NCBI GenBank assembly: GCA_003001795.1
Contig: PVNI01000002.1
Span: forward strand, 525,389 to 589,388
Length of the DNA: 64,000 bases
Source: Actinomadura viridilutea
Lineage (GTDB): Bacteria; Actinomycetota; Actinomycetes; Streptosporangiales; Streptosporangiaceae
Direction: 5' to 3'
The notes under the pieces are model-generated. The model was given only the letters and a program-made list of their open reading frames with translations, had not been told where the DNA came from and did not search any database. This document shows, one piece after another, positions 55,115 to 63,307 of the stretch (the stretch's first letter is position 1; each line of letters starts with the position of its first letter). A program made the position numbers and the translations under genes.

Positions 55115-55858
55115 TCACCGGACCATGGGCAGATCCGGGTGAATCCGCCGAGTATCTATGAGATAAGCCGAGTGGCCGCCGATGAGCGCTGGGCCGATCC
55201 GGCCGTGTCGGATCTGCTCCGTGGTCGCGCATATCACCCCGGTAACGGCATCGTCCTGGCCGGCCTCGATGAGCTGCCAACGAAATCGATCAGCGATCTC
55301 ACCGGTGGCGACCAAATCATAAACCTCATAACGACGCAGTTGCAGAAACGACCTGCCAGGAACGGGCTGTGGCCCCTCAACAACTGTTCTCACATGAGTA
55401 AAGACGAGTTCGCTCGTTACGGGCGCCAGGCGCCCAAGATCCACCTCGGCGAGCTCCTCAGCGAGTTCCCGCCGCAGACATTCGACGAAGTCCTCCCGAT
55501 AGGCTCCGGTCGCAAACCACCGCAGGAATCCCCGCAGCGACGAAACCGGCAGGAAGCCGCGGAGATCGGCGCGCATATCGCCGACGAGCGAATCCGCCCG
55601 GTCCGGACGGAAGCCCAGATCCTCCAGTATGCCGATCGCCGGAGTGAAATACTTGTACACCCCTCCGGGAGGACCGTACGAGCCGGGACGGCTCAACGAG
55701 TGCACCAGAACATGCCTGTCGTCGTCCTTGATGCGCACCAGTGCCGCAATAGAGATACGGACGCTTCGTCGCTCCGGCCAGGCCCGCATCGAGTCCACCA
55801 ACCTCTCCGCAGCCATCGTCTCAGCCGCCGCCCCGCCGCATTGTGTCCCTTGGCACAT
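55115..55858 (-). CDS. NUDIX-like protein
   Basis: A 247-residue soluble protein. EDFVECLRRELAEELAEV carries E-x7-R-E-x-x-E-E (E122, R130, E131, E134, E135), the metal-binding NUDIX helix, although the Gly before it is at three residues instead of five. The glycine-rich PPGGVYKYF (63-71) sits about 55 residues earlier, so the usual NUDIX box is split by an insertion, as in the SMODS-associated NUDIX group of nucleotide-signalling systems. It could hydrolyse or bind a nucleotide made by the neighbouring cyclase; that is inference. Start ATG 55858 is uncertain; ATG 55816 or 55789 also fit. Confidence 0.65.
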   Translation of the reverse strand: MCQGTQCGGAAAETMAAERLVDSMRAWPERRSVRISIAALVRIKDDDRHVLVHSLSRPGSYGPPGGVYKYFTPAIGILEDLGFRPDRADSLVGDMRADLRGFLPVSSLRGFLRWFATGAYREDFVECLRRELAEELAEVDLGRLAPVTSELVFTHVRTVVEGPQPVPGRSFLQLRRYEVYDLVATGEIADRFRWQLIEAGQDDAVTGVICATTEQIRHGRIGPALIGGHSAYLIDTRRIHPDLPMVR

Positions 55859-55897
55859 TCCTGGGCCTCTCGCGGCACCGACGTGCGGCGCGGCCTC

Positions 55898-56362
55898 TCA
55901 GACCGTGGTCACGGACGGTACGTTGATCTCGGAGAGCAACTCGCCCGTGAGCCTCCTGATCTGATCCATATGCTCGTAGGATCTCTCGTGATCCGCGAGA
56001 TCGGTGGTCTTGTTCGGCCGGTCCGGCTCACGCCACAGCGCAAGGATCGGCTTTCCCAGTGCCTTGGCATAACCCGCCTCGATGTTCAGGCCGACTCGAC
56101 GACTCCTACCAGAGCTGCTGGTCAGATCCAACAGAACCGCGTCCGCATTCCGGATTTCCGCGAACGCCGCTTCCAGCACTTCTTTCACGGGGGTCCCGTT
56201 GAGCCGCCACCCCTGCGCATCGCGAATGTGGGCATATGTCTTGAAACCGGCGTCTTGTGCCCCCATACTGATCAGTTCCAGCCGCTCCTGCAACTCCTCG
56301 AGCGGCTCACCTTCCAGGGCATAGCAGACAAAGAGTTTTCTCTCCGTTGTCCCCATCTTCAT
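55898..56362 (-). CDS. Nucleoside 2-deoxyribosyltransferase-like protein
   Basis: A 154-residue protein with the pattern of the nucleoside deoxyribosyltransferase family, a Rossmann-like fold distantly related to TIR domains. KLFVCYALEGEPLEEL starts the fold, NADAVLLDLT gives the conserved Asp (D79), and NIEAGYAKALGKPILALW gives the catalytic Glu (E95) with the typical E-x-G-Y-A-x-x-x-G-K-P signature. Such folds cleave N-glycosidic bonds of nucleosides or NAD-like molecules. ATG 56362 overlaps the stop of the upstream gene by 4 bp, so they are translationally coupled. Confidence 0.7.
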   Translation of the reverse strand: MKMGTTERKLFVCYALEGEPLEELQERLELISMGAQDAGFKTYAHIRDAQGWRLNGTPVKEVLEAAFAEIRNADAVLLDLTSSSGRSRRVGLNIEAGYAKALGKPILALWREPDRPNKTTDLADHERSYEHMDQIRRLTGELLSEINVPSVTTV

Positions 56363-58626
56363 TCGCCCCGCCCCATCCTCTTGAATGCATAGTGCGCCAG
56401 AACCAATCCTACCCTTTTCTCTGCTCCTGGAACATCGAACTTGAGACGGCCCAACAAGATCATTCCTAGGAGCCAGTAGAATGTCTCTTCCCTGCCGTGC
56501 TGCTTTATCTCTTGCGGCAGGAAACTATGCTCAAAAAAGGACAAATCGCGAACCGCCACCCGGTCCCTGCGCCGCCACGGCCGGGTTCCCGCGACCAGCG
56601 CCCGCTCTACTCGCTCCAGAGTCGCGATGTCGTAGCGGTTCACCACGAACCGGGTCTTGAGGTCGGCATACAGATAGGCGATGTCATAGAGCGCGGGGAA
56701 GCGCTCCCTCATCTTTCCGAAGTCGATGATTCCGAAACCGTCGGCCCCGAACAGCACGTTTTCCGCATGCAGGTCGCCGTGTATGGGCGAGAGCGTGAAC
56801 AAGTAGTGCTCCCGGTCGAGCTCCTCCTCCATCTGCATTGTGGGATCACTGAGCTGTATCCCCTCGATTTCCAGCGTCCGTTCACGGCGCACGACGCCGA
56901 GCCTGCCCAGCAATGAGTTGTAGGAGTCGCGCCGACTCGTCAGGATCTTGCCTTCTATCCAGAGCCGCCGCCCCGGAGCCGCCTCATTCAGGAGAATCTC
57001 GTTACGATCACCGAGGAATATGTCGATCTTCGCATGCTCGGCAACGGTGTAGGCGCGCAACACGCGTCTCCGGAGATCGACCTCTGATATCTCGACCTCG
57101 CGGCTCGCGAACCTGCCGTCGCTCTTGGTCGATATCGCAGTCGAACCCCGAGGGTCATATCCGGAGACCTCGACGACGTACTCGGCCGGCAGGAACTCAT
57201 TGATGAAACTGCGGATGCTGTCGGCGTCGACGGTGGTTCCGTGCTTGTAAAGCACCTCGTGGAGGTGCGTGACCATCAGGCGCCCCAAGATCTCTCGAGC
57301 CCGTTCCGGATCGTATTGAACAGGCCGGAAAAGGTCGGCGATGTTCTCTATCCTCTCCTGCCTCCTGAGGCCGAGGTGATGATGTGCGTCCTGGTAGATG
57401 ATTCCGGCCATACCGTCAGCTGTCACCCGGAACTTTTTGATGGTCATAAAAGCCGCCGTACCGCGGTCTTTCACCAGTTTCTTATAGTTCTCATACTCCT
57501 GCCGCAGCTCGTGTTCGGATCCCACCTTGAGTATTGATACGTTGGAGATCCTCAGATCGTTCAAATGCTCATGCTCGCGGACCTCGAGCACTGTGGACCC
57601 GGACTTGCCCGCGGGGATGAAGCGGTGCAGCGAGACAGCCCTGCAGTTGCCGTCCCGGAAGAGTTGTCGCGCCATGCGCTCGATGCGCAGGCGGGTCAGC
57701 TCGGAGTAGCCGGCGCCGATGATGCTGCCCCACCGCACCTGCACGCCCTCCTCTCCCTGGTCGAGGGAGTACGGGATCAGCGCTCGAACGTTGGCCAGCA
57801 GCTTGGTCAGCGCCATCTCCTGCTCCGCCGCGGAGCGGTGGACCCGGCTGATGTCCGACTTGACCCGCTCTGGGGCGGGCTCCAGGATGTGCTCGATGAA
57901 CTTGCGCATCCATGCGCTCTTCTGATCCGGCATCTCGCGGAGCTGGGCCAGTTTGTGCAGCAAGAAGTCGGCGTTGTCGTTGATGTCGATGATCCGCTCC
58001 TTGCTGTCCAGGGTGTCCATTCCCAGCCCCATGAACAGATCAGGAAAGTCCTCGAAGGTGGAGAACGGAATACGGTGTCCCAGCTCCTTCAGGACCTCGT
58101 CGAAGCACTCGGCGATGACGCGGTGCTTCTCCCCGCAGATGAGCTGGTCCGGCGCGAGCAGCTCGATGGCGGCGATGCACTTCGGCACGAAAAGGATGTT
58201 GGGTGACGCCCAGGACCTGTTCTGCTCATCGATGAGCCGCTTCACCGAGGGGACTCCCTCGGTGTATAGCCTGAAGTATACGGCTTGGATCTCCTCCATC
58301 CGCCGTTTGGCGAGGTCCAACTCCAGAGTGCTGACGACTTTGAGCTTGGGCGCGTCGAATCCGAGGTAATTGCGATAGAAGCCCCGGGTCAGCTCGATCT
58401 CTTCCTGCTGTCGAGCCCTTAGCGTGCGATTCCGGCTGTCGTGTTCGTCATACGGAATCAACAGCAGGACGACGTTGTTCCCATCGACGAGTATCCGATA
58501 AAGGGTGTTGAGCATCTTCAGATGCCCCAAGTGATAGAGCAGCCTCGGGCGCGCGTGCAGCAGATAGGTCACGGGTCTGCGACCGCGCCGTTCAGTCCTG
58601 CTCTCCGATGGAGGTGTAGAAGTCAT
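56359..58626 (-). CDS. TrpRS/TyrRS-like domain fused to APH-like kinase
   Basis: A 755-residue fusion. Residues about 18-260 look like a class I aminoacyl-tRNA synthetase of the Trp/Tyr kind: HLGH at 32-35, VVLLLIPYDEH, then PDQLICGEKHRVIAECF and GMDTLDSKERIIDIND at the place of KMSKS, partly degenerate. Residues about 330-755 are a phosphotransferase-type kinase: VSILKVG with the probable ATP-binding Lys (K367), IHGDLHAENVLFG (616-628) as catalytic loop and GIIDFGKMRE with D635. No anticodon-binding domain is seen. It may adenylate and phosphorylate one small substrate or an RNA end. ATG 58626 overlaps the radical SAM gene by 35 bp; GTG 58572 is an alternative. Confidence 0.7.
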   Translation of the reverse strand: MTSTPPSESRTERRGRRPVTYLLHARPRLLYHLGHLKMLNTLYRILVDGNNVVLLLIPYDEHDSRNRTLRARQQEEIELTRGFYRNYLGFDAPKLKVVSTLELDLAKRRMEEIQAVYFRLYTEGVPSVKRLIDEQNRSWASPNILFVPKCIAAIELLAPDQLICGEKHRVIAECFDEVLKELGHRIPFSTFEDFPDLFMGLGMDTLDSKERIIDINDNADFLLHKLAQLREMPDQKSAWMRKFIEHILEPAPERVKSDISRVHRSAAEQEMALTKLLANVRALIPYSLDQGEEGVQVRWGSIIGAGYSELTRLRIERMARQLFRDGNCRAVSLHRFIPAGKSGSTVLEVREHEHLNDLRISNVSILKVGSEHELRQEYENYKKLVKDRGTAAFMTIKKFRVTADGMAGIIYQDAHHHLGLRRQERIENIADLFRPVQYDPERAREILGRLMVTHLHEVLYKHGTTVDADSIRSFINEFLPAEYVVEVSGYDPRGSTAISTKSDGRFASREVEISEVDLRRRVLRAYTVAEHAKIDIFLGDRNEILLNEAAPGRRLWIEGKILTSRRDSYNSLLGRLGVVRRERTLEIEGIQLSDPTMQMEEELDREHYLFTLSPIHGDLHAENVLFGADGFGIIDFGKMRERFPALYDIAYLYADLKTRFVVNRYDIATLERVERALVAGTRPWRRRDRVAVRDLSFFEHSFLPQEIKQHGREETFYWLLGMILLGRLKFDVPGAEKRVGLVLAHYAFKRMGRGE

Positions 58627-59962
58627 TGATCATTTCCTGTATGACGTTCGGCGGCACGAGGGCGTATTTTCTGTTCGTCCCCCATGCGTGTTTGTTGTAG
58701 TACGTCCGCTCAAGTTCGAAGTCCGCATAGTCGAGAAGCTCGTCCATGCTGTGGCCCGCGGCCAGCAGGCTCTGCCAGAGCGCCGACCCGGGCATAGGCT
58801 TGAACATGAAGATTCGCGGTCTGAAGAAGGATCCGCCGACCGCATGCAGGCGCCTGGCCAGGTCGATGGTCAACTCCATGTCGAGTTGCGATTCGCCAGG
58901 AAATCCGATGACGAAATACCCCTTCGCGGATATCTCGCACTCCGCAAGGGTTCTGACCACCTGGAAGAGCTCCTCCTCTTTGGCGAATTTGCCCATCACA
59001 CGCCGGGTCTGAAGGGAGCCGGACTCGATTCCGAAGGAAACTCGGGAGACCCCCAGAGCCTTCATGCGGGCAATGTCGACCGCAGAGAGTTTCCGCAAGA
59101 ACTGCAAGGGAAAGTTCAGCTCCCAGGACAATGAGATCCGTTCCTTCTCCAGCAGATCCAAGAAGTCGAGGAGCTGTGCCCGGCCGTTGAACGGGAGGTC
59201 GTCCACGATCTGGATGCCCTGCACCTGGTGGTTCGATATCAAATGGTGAATCTCGGCCACCACCGATTCGGCTGACCGCCGTCGATAGGTCGTGCCGTTG
59301 CTCCGGCAACTTCCGGCACAGAACTTGCAGGTGAAGACACATCCCCGACTGATGGAGATGTCCATCCATCGGCGCCCGTCCCGCCAGTAGGGCTCGGTCG
59401 GCAGCATCGTCCGGTCGGGGATCGGGAGCTCGTCGAGGGAGATGTCCGCCGCGGGCGCGGTGGCGACCGTCATGCCGAGGGCGTCGCGGAAGTAGATGCC
59501 GGGAATGGTGCTCGGGTGCCTCTCCCGCAGGATGTCGACGATCGTCGATTCGCCGTCGCCGCGAACCATGATCTGGGCTCGTCTCAGCCGCGCGCCGAAG
59601 TGGCCGGCGGGCATATTCGATACGTGCGGGCCGCCGATGACGATTCTGATATGCGGATCGATCAGCTCGGTGATGCGCTCGACGATCGCGAAGTTGATCG
59701 AGAAAGTGTTGAATCCCGCGACCCGGGGGCTCATCGAATTTATCTCGGCGGCGATTTCGGCGGGTGCCAGTTGCCGGTGTTCCGCGTCGAGGATGCTCGC
59801 ATCAAATCCCGCGTTGCGAGCCGAGGTGGCCACGTACAGCAGCCCGACCGGTGTCGAGTAGGACGACTCGTACCTCGGGTAACGACTGTAGTCATGGATA
59901 GGGCTGTTCACCAGCACGAGATCCACGATCTTGAACGCTCCCGGGCCGCATACCCGCGTCAC
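58592..59962 (-). CDS. Radical SAM protein, B12-binding-domain type
   Basis: A 456-residue protein. Residues about 10-150 resemble a cobalamin-binding domain (LLYVATSARNAGFDASILDAE, IRIVIGGPHVSN), but the DxHxxG cobalamin His motif is not clear. The radical SAM core has CVFTCKFC (C208, C212, C215), the iron-sulfur site, and later GVSRVSFGIESGSLQTRR and GYFVIGFPGES. Members modify or methylate natural products, lipids and RNA; the substrate is unknown. GTG 59962 is the first start; GTG 59926 after GGGAG is also possible. It is the first gene of the island operon. Confidence 0.85.
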   Translation of the reverse strand: MTRVCGPGAFKIVDLVLVNSPIHDYSRYPRYESSYSTPVGLLYVATSARNAGFDASILDAEHRQLAPAEIAAEINSMSPRVAGFNTFSINFAIVERITELIDPHIRIVIGGPHVSNMPAGHFGARLRRAQIMVRGDGESTIVDILRERHPSTIPGIYFRDALGMTVATAPAADISLDELPIPDRTMLPTEPYWRDGRRWMDISISRGCVFTCKFCAGSCRSNGTTYRRRSAESVVAEIHHLISNHQVQGIQIVDDLPFNGRAQLLDFLDLLEKERISLSWELNFPLQFLRKLSAVDIARMKALGVSRVSFGIESGSLQTRRVMGKFAKEEELFQVVRTLAECEISAKGYFVIGFPGESQLDMELTIDLARRLHAVGGSFFRPRIFMFKPMPGSALWQSLLAAGHSMDELLDYADFELERTYYNKHAWGTNRKYALVPPNVIQEMINDFYTSIGEQD

Positions 59963-60035
59963 ATACGTTTCTCATCACAAGTCATAGCGCCTCTTCGCCT
60001 GGATGCTACCCGACGATATCGACACCATCCAGTCG

Positions 60036-60053
60036 GTTTACGTGATCGTTTAC
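60036..60053. promoter_or_regulatory. Direct repeats upstream of the island operon
   Basis: GTTTAC-gtgatc-GTTTAC: two 6-bp direct repeats 12 bp apart, 75 to 90 bp upstream of the radical SAM gene in an A/T-rich stretch. They could bind the regulator of this operon. Evidence is position and sequence only. Confidence 0.35.
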
Positions 60054-60783
60054 ATTGATGATTCCGATGGGTCTGCCCATCCGATAGCAGTCGGATATTC
60101 GGTTAGCCGCAAAAGTCAGCGACACTGTCCGAAAATCATTGATCGATCGCACTGTTCTTCTGCTGCTCCCACCGGGCTGCCCGCTCTGCGGAGCCGGGTC
60201 ACTGCCCCGGAACACGGCTGGTGAGCTGTTCTCCACTCACTCTCACATCACCGATCAGAGCGTCGCACCGAGCTCCCGTACCAGCGAACATTGCCTCCGC
60301 TCACCGCAAGGCCGGTGTCCGCGGGGCGTCCCTACGCCCAGGAGCGGACCGCGCCGCGCTGGACGAAGATCCTCATGCCTGGTGATCAGTACGTATGTCG
60401 GCAGACCTGGTGTGGCGCCGAGTACAGCACAGGGAAGACTTCTGCTGACGGGGTGACAGCGGCGACACCCCAACGAGGTCACGCTTCACTCTGGACAGCT
60501 CGGATCCCTTTGGACCGTACAAGCGCGTCACAATCCAGCTGAATGCCCGGGCTGTTAGATGCGCCAGCTCCAGAGAAGATCAAAATCAGGAAACCGTTCC
60601 CCTCAAGAACGGAGAGTCGTCGCACCTGAACATGGACGGCCCGCAGCGGCTGTCACTCCCCTACTCGCCGTCGCATCCCGACTGCCGCAGATCCGACTTC
60701 CATGCTCGCCCGGCACGGGACTGCAGGTGCGGCGCTGGTGCAGGACAGACACTTTCGAGCGCTCCCGGACGTACGCGGGAGGC
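60054..60783. other. Intergenic region without a recognisable gene
   Basis: No open frame here has a ribosome binding site or recognised motif; frames of 60 to 110 codons on both strands look like chance. Composition stays below that of the core. Stretches such as GGACAGT and ATCATTGATCGATC near 60,120-60,150 may be promoter remnants. Confidence 0.4.
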
Positions 60784-61037
60784 TGCCGGGCCATTCCAGA
60801 GGTGATACCCCGGGATGCCTTGTCGGAGGCGGCTACCTACCGGATGGGCTCCCGTCGATCCCCGCGCATGGCGGGACTACTGGGCTCCCGCAAAGGTCGC
60901 AAGCCACCGCGCGGGGCAGTGGTGATGTGGACGGGCCGCGAAACCCGCATCCAAAGGATCACGAGTACTCGGCGGAGAACGGCCGAGGCAAGCGAGCGCC
61001 AATGCCATGGACGATCGGCGTCGACAGATAGCGGGTC
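60784..61037. repeat. Strongly decayed CRISPR repeat traces
   Basis: Partial matches to the second half of the CRISPR repeat occur at about 60784-60813 (CCAGAGGTGAT) and 60904-60933 (GTGGTGATG), with weaker ones near 60852 and 60971. Their spacing (120 and 134 bp, close to two repeat-spacer units) continues the period of the array at 61,038. This is suggestive only. Confidence 0.35.
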
Positions 61038-61262
61038 TGGGTGCGCACGTCAGAGGTGATGAGCGACCGGCGCACCATCATTCCGTTGGACCTGCTGTTG
61101 GCGTTGCGCTCCCTCCAGGCTGACAAGCATCACAGGTTGGCCAACCACTGCATGGCCTGCGACCGGTGGCGTCCCTCTAAGGGTGAGAACGATCGCTGCC
61201 CGCACGGGCCACGGCGTCCCGGCCGCTGACATGTTGCGATCCCTCTAGTGGTGATGAGCGAT
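61038..61262 (-). CRISPR. Eroded CRISPR array, four degenerate repeats
   Basis: Repeat-like units at 61038-61067 (second half intact: GAGGTGATGAGCGAC), 61103-61131 (GTTGCGCTCCCTCCAGG), 61165-61194 (CCCTCTAAGGGT) and 61233-61262 (28 of 30 bases of the main repeat), separated by 35, 33 and 38 bp. Only the last is well kept. They belong to the same repeat family as the array at 63.3 kb, so this is probably an old part of the locus that has lost selection. Confidence 0.75.
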
Positions 61263-61394
61263 CCGAGAGTAAAGTCCCAGCTCACGCCGCCAAATCGACA
61301 TTGTTCCATCGCCGATTCTGCAGCGACCCGCCAGTTGCGCAACCCCGCAGTTCAGAGAGTCGCGGAAAGCCTGCACCGGTTACTCCTCCCTGAA

Positions 61395-61548
61395 CTCGGC
61401 GACGGCCGCGTACGGCTGGGCGTGGCCGCCGGGGACCACGCGGCCATCATCTGGCCGCTGCTGGCAGGCCTGGCCAAAGCGCGCTACTACCTGCTGACCG
61501 GCGACATGCTCGACGGGAAGGAAGCCGTCCGCCTTCCCCGAGGGCTGA
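61395..61548 (+). pseudogene. Internally deleted copy of the enoyl-CoA hydratase gene
   Basis: Bases 61395-61526 match 53141-53272 of the intact hydratase gene at roughly 90% identity, with mostly synonymous changes ([20 protein letters not shown] is kept). At about 61525 the match jumps to the very end of that gene: 61525-61548 equals 53522-53545, including the stop, for 24 bases. The junction shares CCG, so about 250 bp were lost by deletion at a microhomology, and the tail is out of frame. The upstream half of the gene is absent. Confidence 0.9.
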
Positions 61549-61573
61549 GGCGCACACGGGACGTCACGGAGCC

Positions 61574-62464
61574 TTAAGGCGCCAGGTCCACTCTGATGTC
61601 GTCGCGGTAGTCCCGGAGCAGAATCACCGCCGTTCCGTTGCCTCGCCTCCAGCCAGAGGGAAGCAGGAACCATCGTCCCCGCGTATGGGCGAGAGTGTGC
61701 AGGCCGTCGTAGCGGAACGCGTACGCCGATTCCTCACCGCCGGCGAGCCGCACCATTCGGACACCCGGTGCCCCGATCTGCAGGCGCTCACGGCTGAACA
61801 CGATCGCCTTCGGCTGACGGACCAACAGCGACATCTCGATCGCTTGCGCTTCCCGCTCCCCCTGCCGCTGCGCCTCACCGGCCGTCGCCCAGAAAGCGGC
61901 GATCAGCGCAAGCCCGACGAGCAGGCCCCGACGCACGGGGCGGGTGGAGGCGGCCGTGAACTGGTCAGGCAGGTTCGCGCGAATCCACGCGTTCTCCGTC
62001 GCGTAGATGAGCAGCAGCGCGCCGACGCCCAACGCCACCGGCGAAAAGATCGGGCCGGCCAGCACCCGCGCCCGGTGCTGCAGTCCGATCGCACCGATGG
62101 CGAGCAGGACGAGCGCACCGATCACAAGGCCGGTGCAGACGACGCGCCGCCACTTCGGAGACAGGCGGTCGAGCAGAAGTACGAGGACATGGTGGGCGAT
62201 GATCGCCACCACCCCGGCGATCAGAACCACCGTCAGCGGGGCGAACAGCGGTCCGGCGCTGTGCACGAGGTAATCCGTCGTCGTGTACCCGAGGCTGCCC
62301 AGGTTCACACCGAAGTAGCCGTACAGCGCCTCCGCGCGGGTGTACCCGAAGTAGTACAGCACCGCTGTCAGGACGCCGGCGGACGCCAGCACCCGCATGA
62401 CGAAACCGAGGAACGGACCCAATCCACGGAGATTGGCGGACAGGTCGCTCTCGTCGCCGAGCAC
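61574..62464 (-). CDS. Membrane protein of unknown function
   Basis: A 296-residue protein with about five membrane segments in its first 200 residues (for example [52 protein letters not shown]) and a soluble C-terminal domain of about 90 residues ([22 protein letters not shown]). GTG 62464 is 3 bp after the stop of the lipoprotein gene, so they form an operon. I do not recognise the family. It lies between two CRISPR arrays but has no Cas-like feature. Confidence 0.8.
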   Translation of the reverse strand: MLGDESDLSANLRGLGPFLGFVMRVLASAGVLTAVLYYFGYTRAEALYGYFGVNLGSLGYTTTDYLVHSAGPLFAPLTVVLIAGVVAIIAHHVLVLLLDRLSPKWRRVVCTGLVIGALVLLAIGAIGLQHRARVLAGPIFSPVALGVGALLLIYATENAWIRANLPDQFTAASTRPVRRGLLVGLALIAAFWATAGEAQRQGEREAQAIEMSLLVRQPKAIVFSRERLQIGAPGVRMVRLAGGEESAYAFRYDGLHTLAHTRGRWFLLPSGWRRGNGTAVILLRDYRDDIRVDLAP

Positions 62465-62467
62465 CGC

Positions 62468-63148
62468 TCAAGGGCTTTCATCGGGGACCGGGGTCGGCCG
62501 AGGCTCTTCCGTCTCGGTGGGGCTCTCCTCGGTGGGGCTGGGCGTCGAAGTGGTCGTCACCGTCCCCGGAGTCGAGGTCCCCGGCGTCGGCGGCGCGGTC
62601 GGCCCCTCCGATTCCGGGGACACGGTGGTGTGCCGCGCCGGCTCGACGATCTCGGTGAACACCTTGGGTTCGACCACACCGACGCGCAGGCAGACGTTGT
62701 CGCCGCACTCCGGGGCGGTGAGCTGGATGTATCCGGCAACGTCAGAGCCCTCATCGTCCTGCGGCTTGGTCGGCGCCGCCACCGTCTTGGCCGTCAGGCA
62801 CGCGTCCTGCTTCGACCGGCAGGGCATCCCCTTGTTCCGCCGGAACTTATCGTTGACCTCCTTCGCGCACTCGTCACCGACCTGCGGAAGATCGGTCGTC
62901 GCGCGACAGGCGTCGGCGATCTGCCGTACCTGCTCCGGGGTGAGGCGCACCTGGGCGGCCACGGTGGCGTGCGCCTGGACGTCCCCGCCGACGGCAAGCC
63001 CGCTCGGCTGCATCGGCAACGGTGTGGTCGCGAGCCGTGCGCGGCGCTCCCCGCCGCATGCCCCGACCAGCGAGACGACCAGCATCACAACCACGGCGGC
63101 GCCCAGCGCCCCCAGCTGTCGGCGACCCAATGGCTCCCCCACTGCCAC
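62468..63148 (-). CDS. Lipoprotein with Pro/Thr/Ser-rich tail
   Basis: A 226-residue exported protein. The signal peptide (GALGAAVVVMLVVSLVGAC) ends in a lipobox, so it is lipid-anchored. The mature domain has about six cysteines (ADACRATTD, DECAKEV, MPCRSKQDACLTA, ECGDNVCLRVG), likely forming disulfides outside the cell. The last 60 residues are a Pro/Thr/Ser/Glu tail like a cell-wall spacer. Co-transcribed with the membrane protein gene that follows; function unknown. Confidence 0.8.
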   Translation of the reverse strand: MAVGEPLGRRQLGALGAAVVVMLVVSLVGACGGERRARLATTPLPMQPSGLAVGGDVQAHATVAAQVRLTPEQVRQIADACRATTDLPQVGDECAKEVNDKFRRNKGMPCRSKQDACLTAKTVAAPTKPQDDEGSDVAGYIQLTAPECGDNVCLRVGVVEPKVFTEIVEPARHTTVSPESEGPTAPPTPGTSTPGTVTTTSTPSPTEESPTETEEPRPTPVPDESP

Positions 63149-63307
63149 AGACGCACCGGTAGACGACGGGAAGATGTCCGCTCCTCCTGAGCAGAAACCT
63201 CCCCGCCAGCATCACGGCCCATCAGCACCACAACAAGCAGCCGGACAGGGGCCAGGGACCATCTCCTGCGAACACAACGGCCTCATCGAAGCCCACCGAA
63301 CACCCCC

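Noticed and set aside
60139..61059. Several plus-strand frames of 83-166 codons right of the island
   Set aside because: They overlap each other in different frames, cross the decayed CRISPR traces and have no start signals.
61248..61577. A 109-codon frame carrying [20 protein letters not shown], looking like a small enoyl-CoA hydratase
   Set aside because: It is the decayed copy of the gene at 52,739-53,545: the first half is missing, an internal deletion shifts the end out of frame, and the residues before the match are unrelated.
61574..63148. The membrane-protein/lipoprotein pair as Cas or CRISPR-ancillary genes
   Set aside because: Neither shows a nuclease, CARF, HEPN or RAMP motif; location between arrays is the only link.
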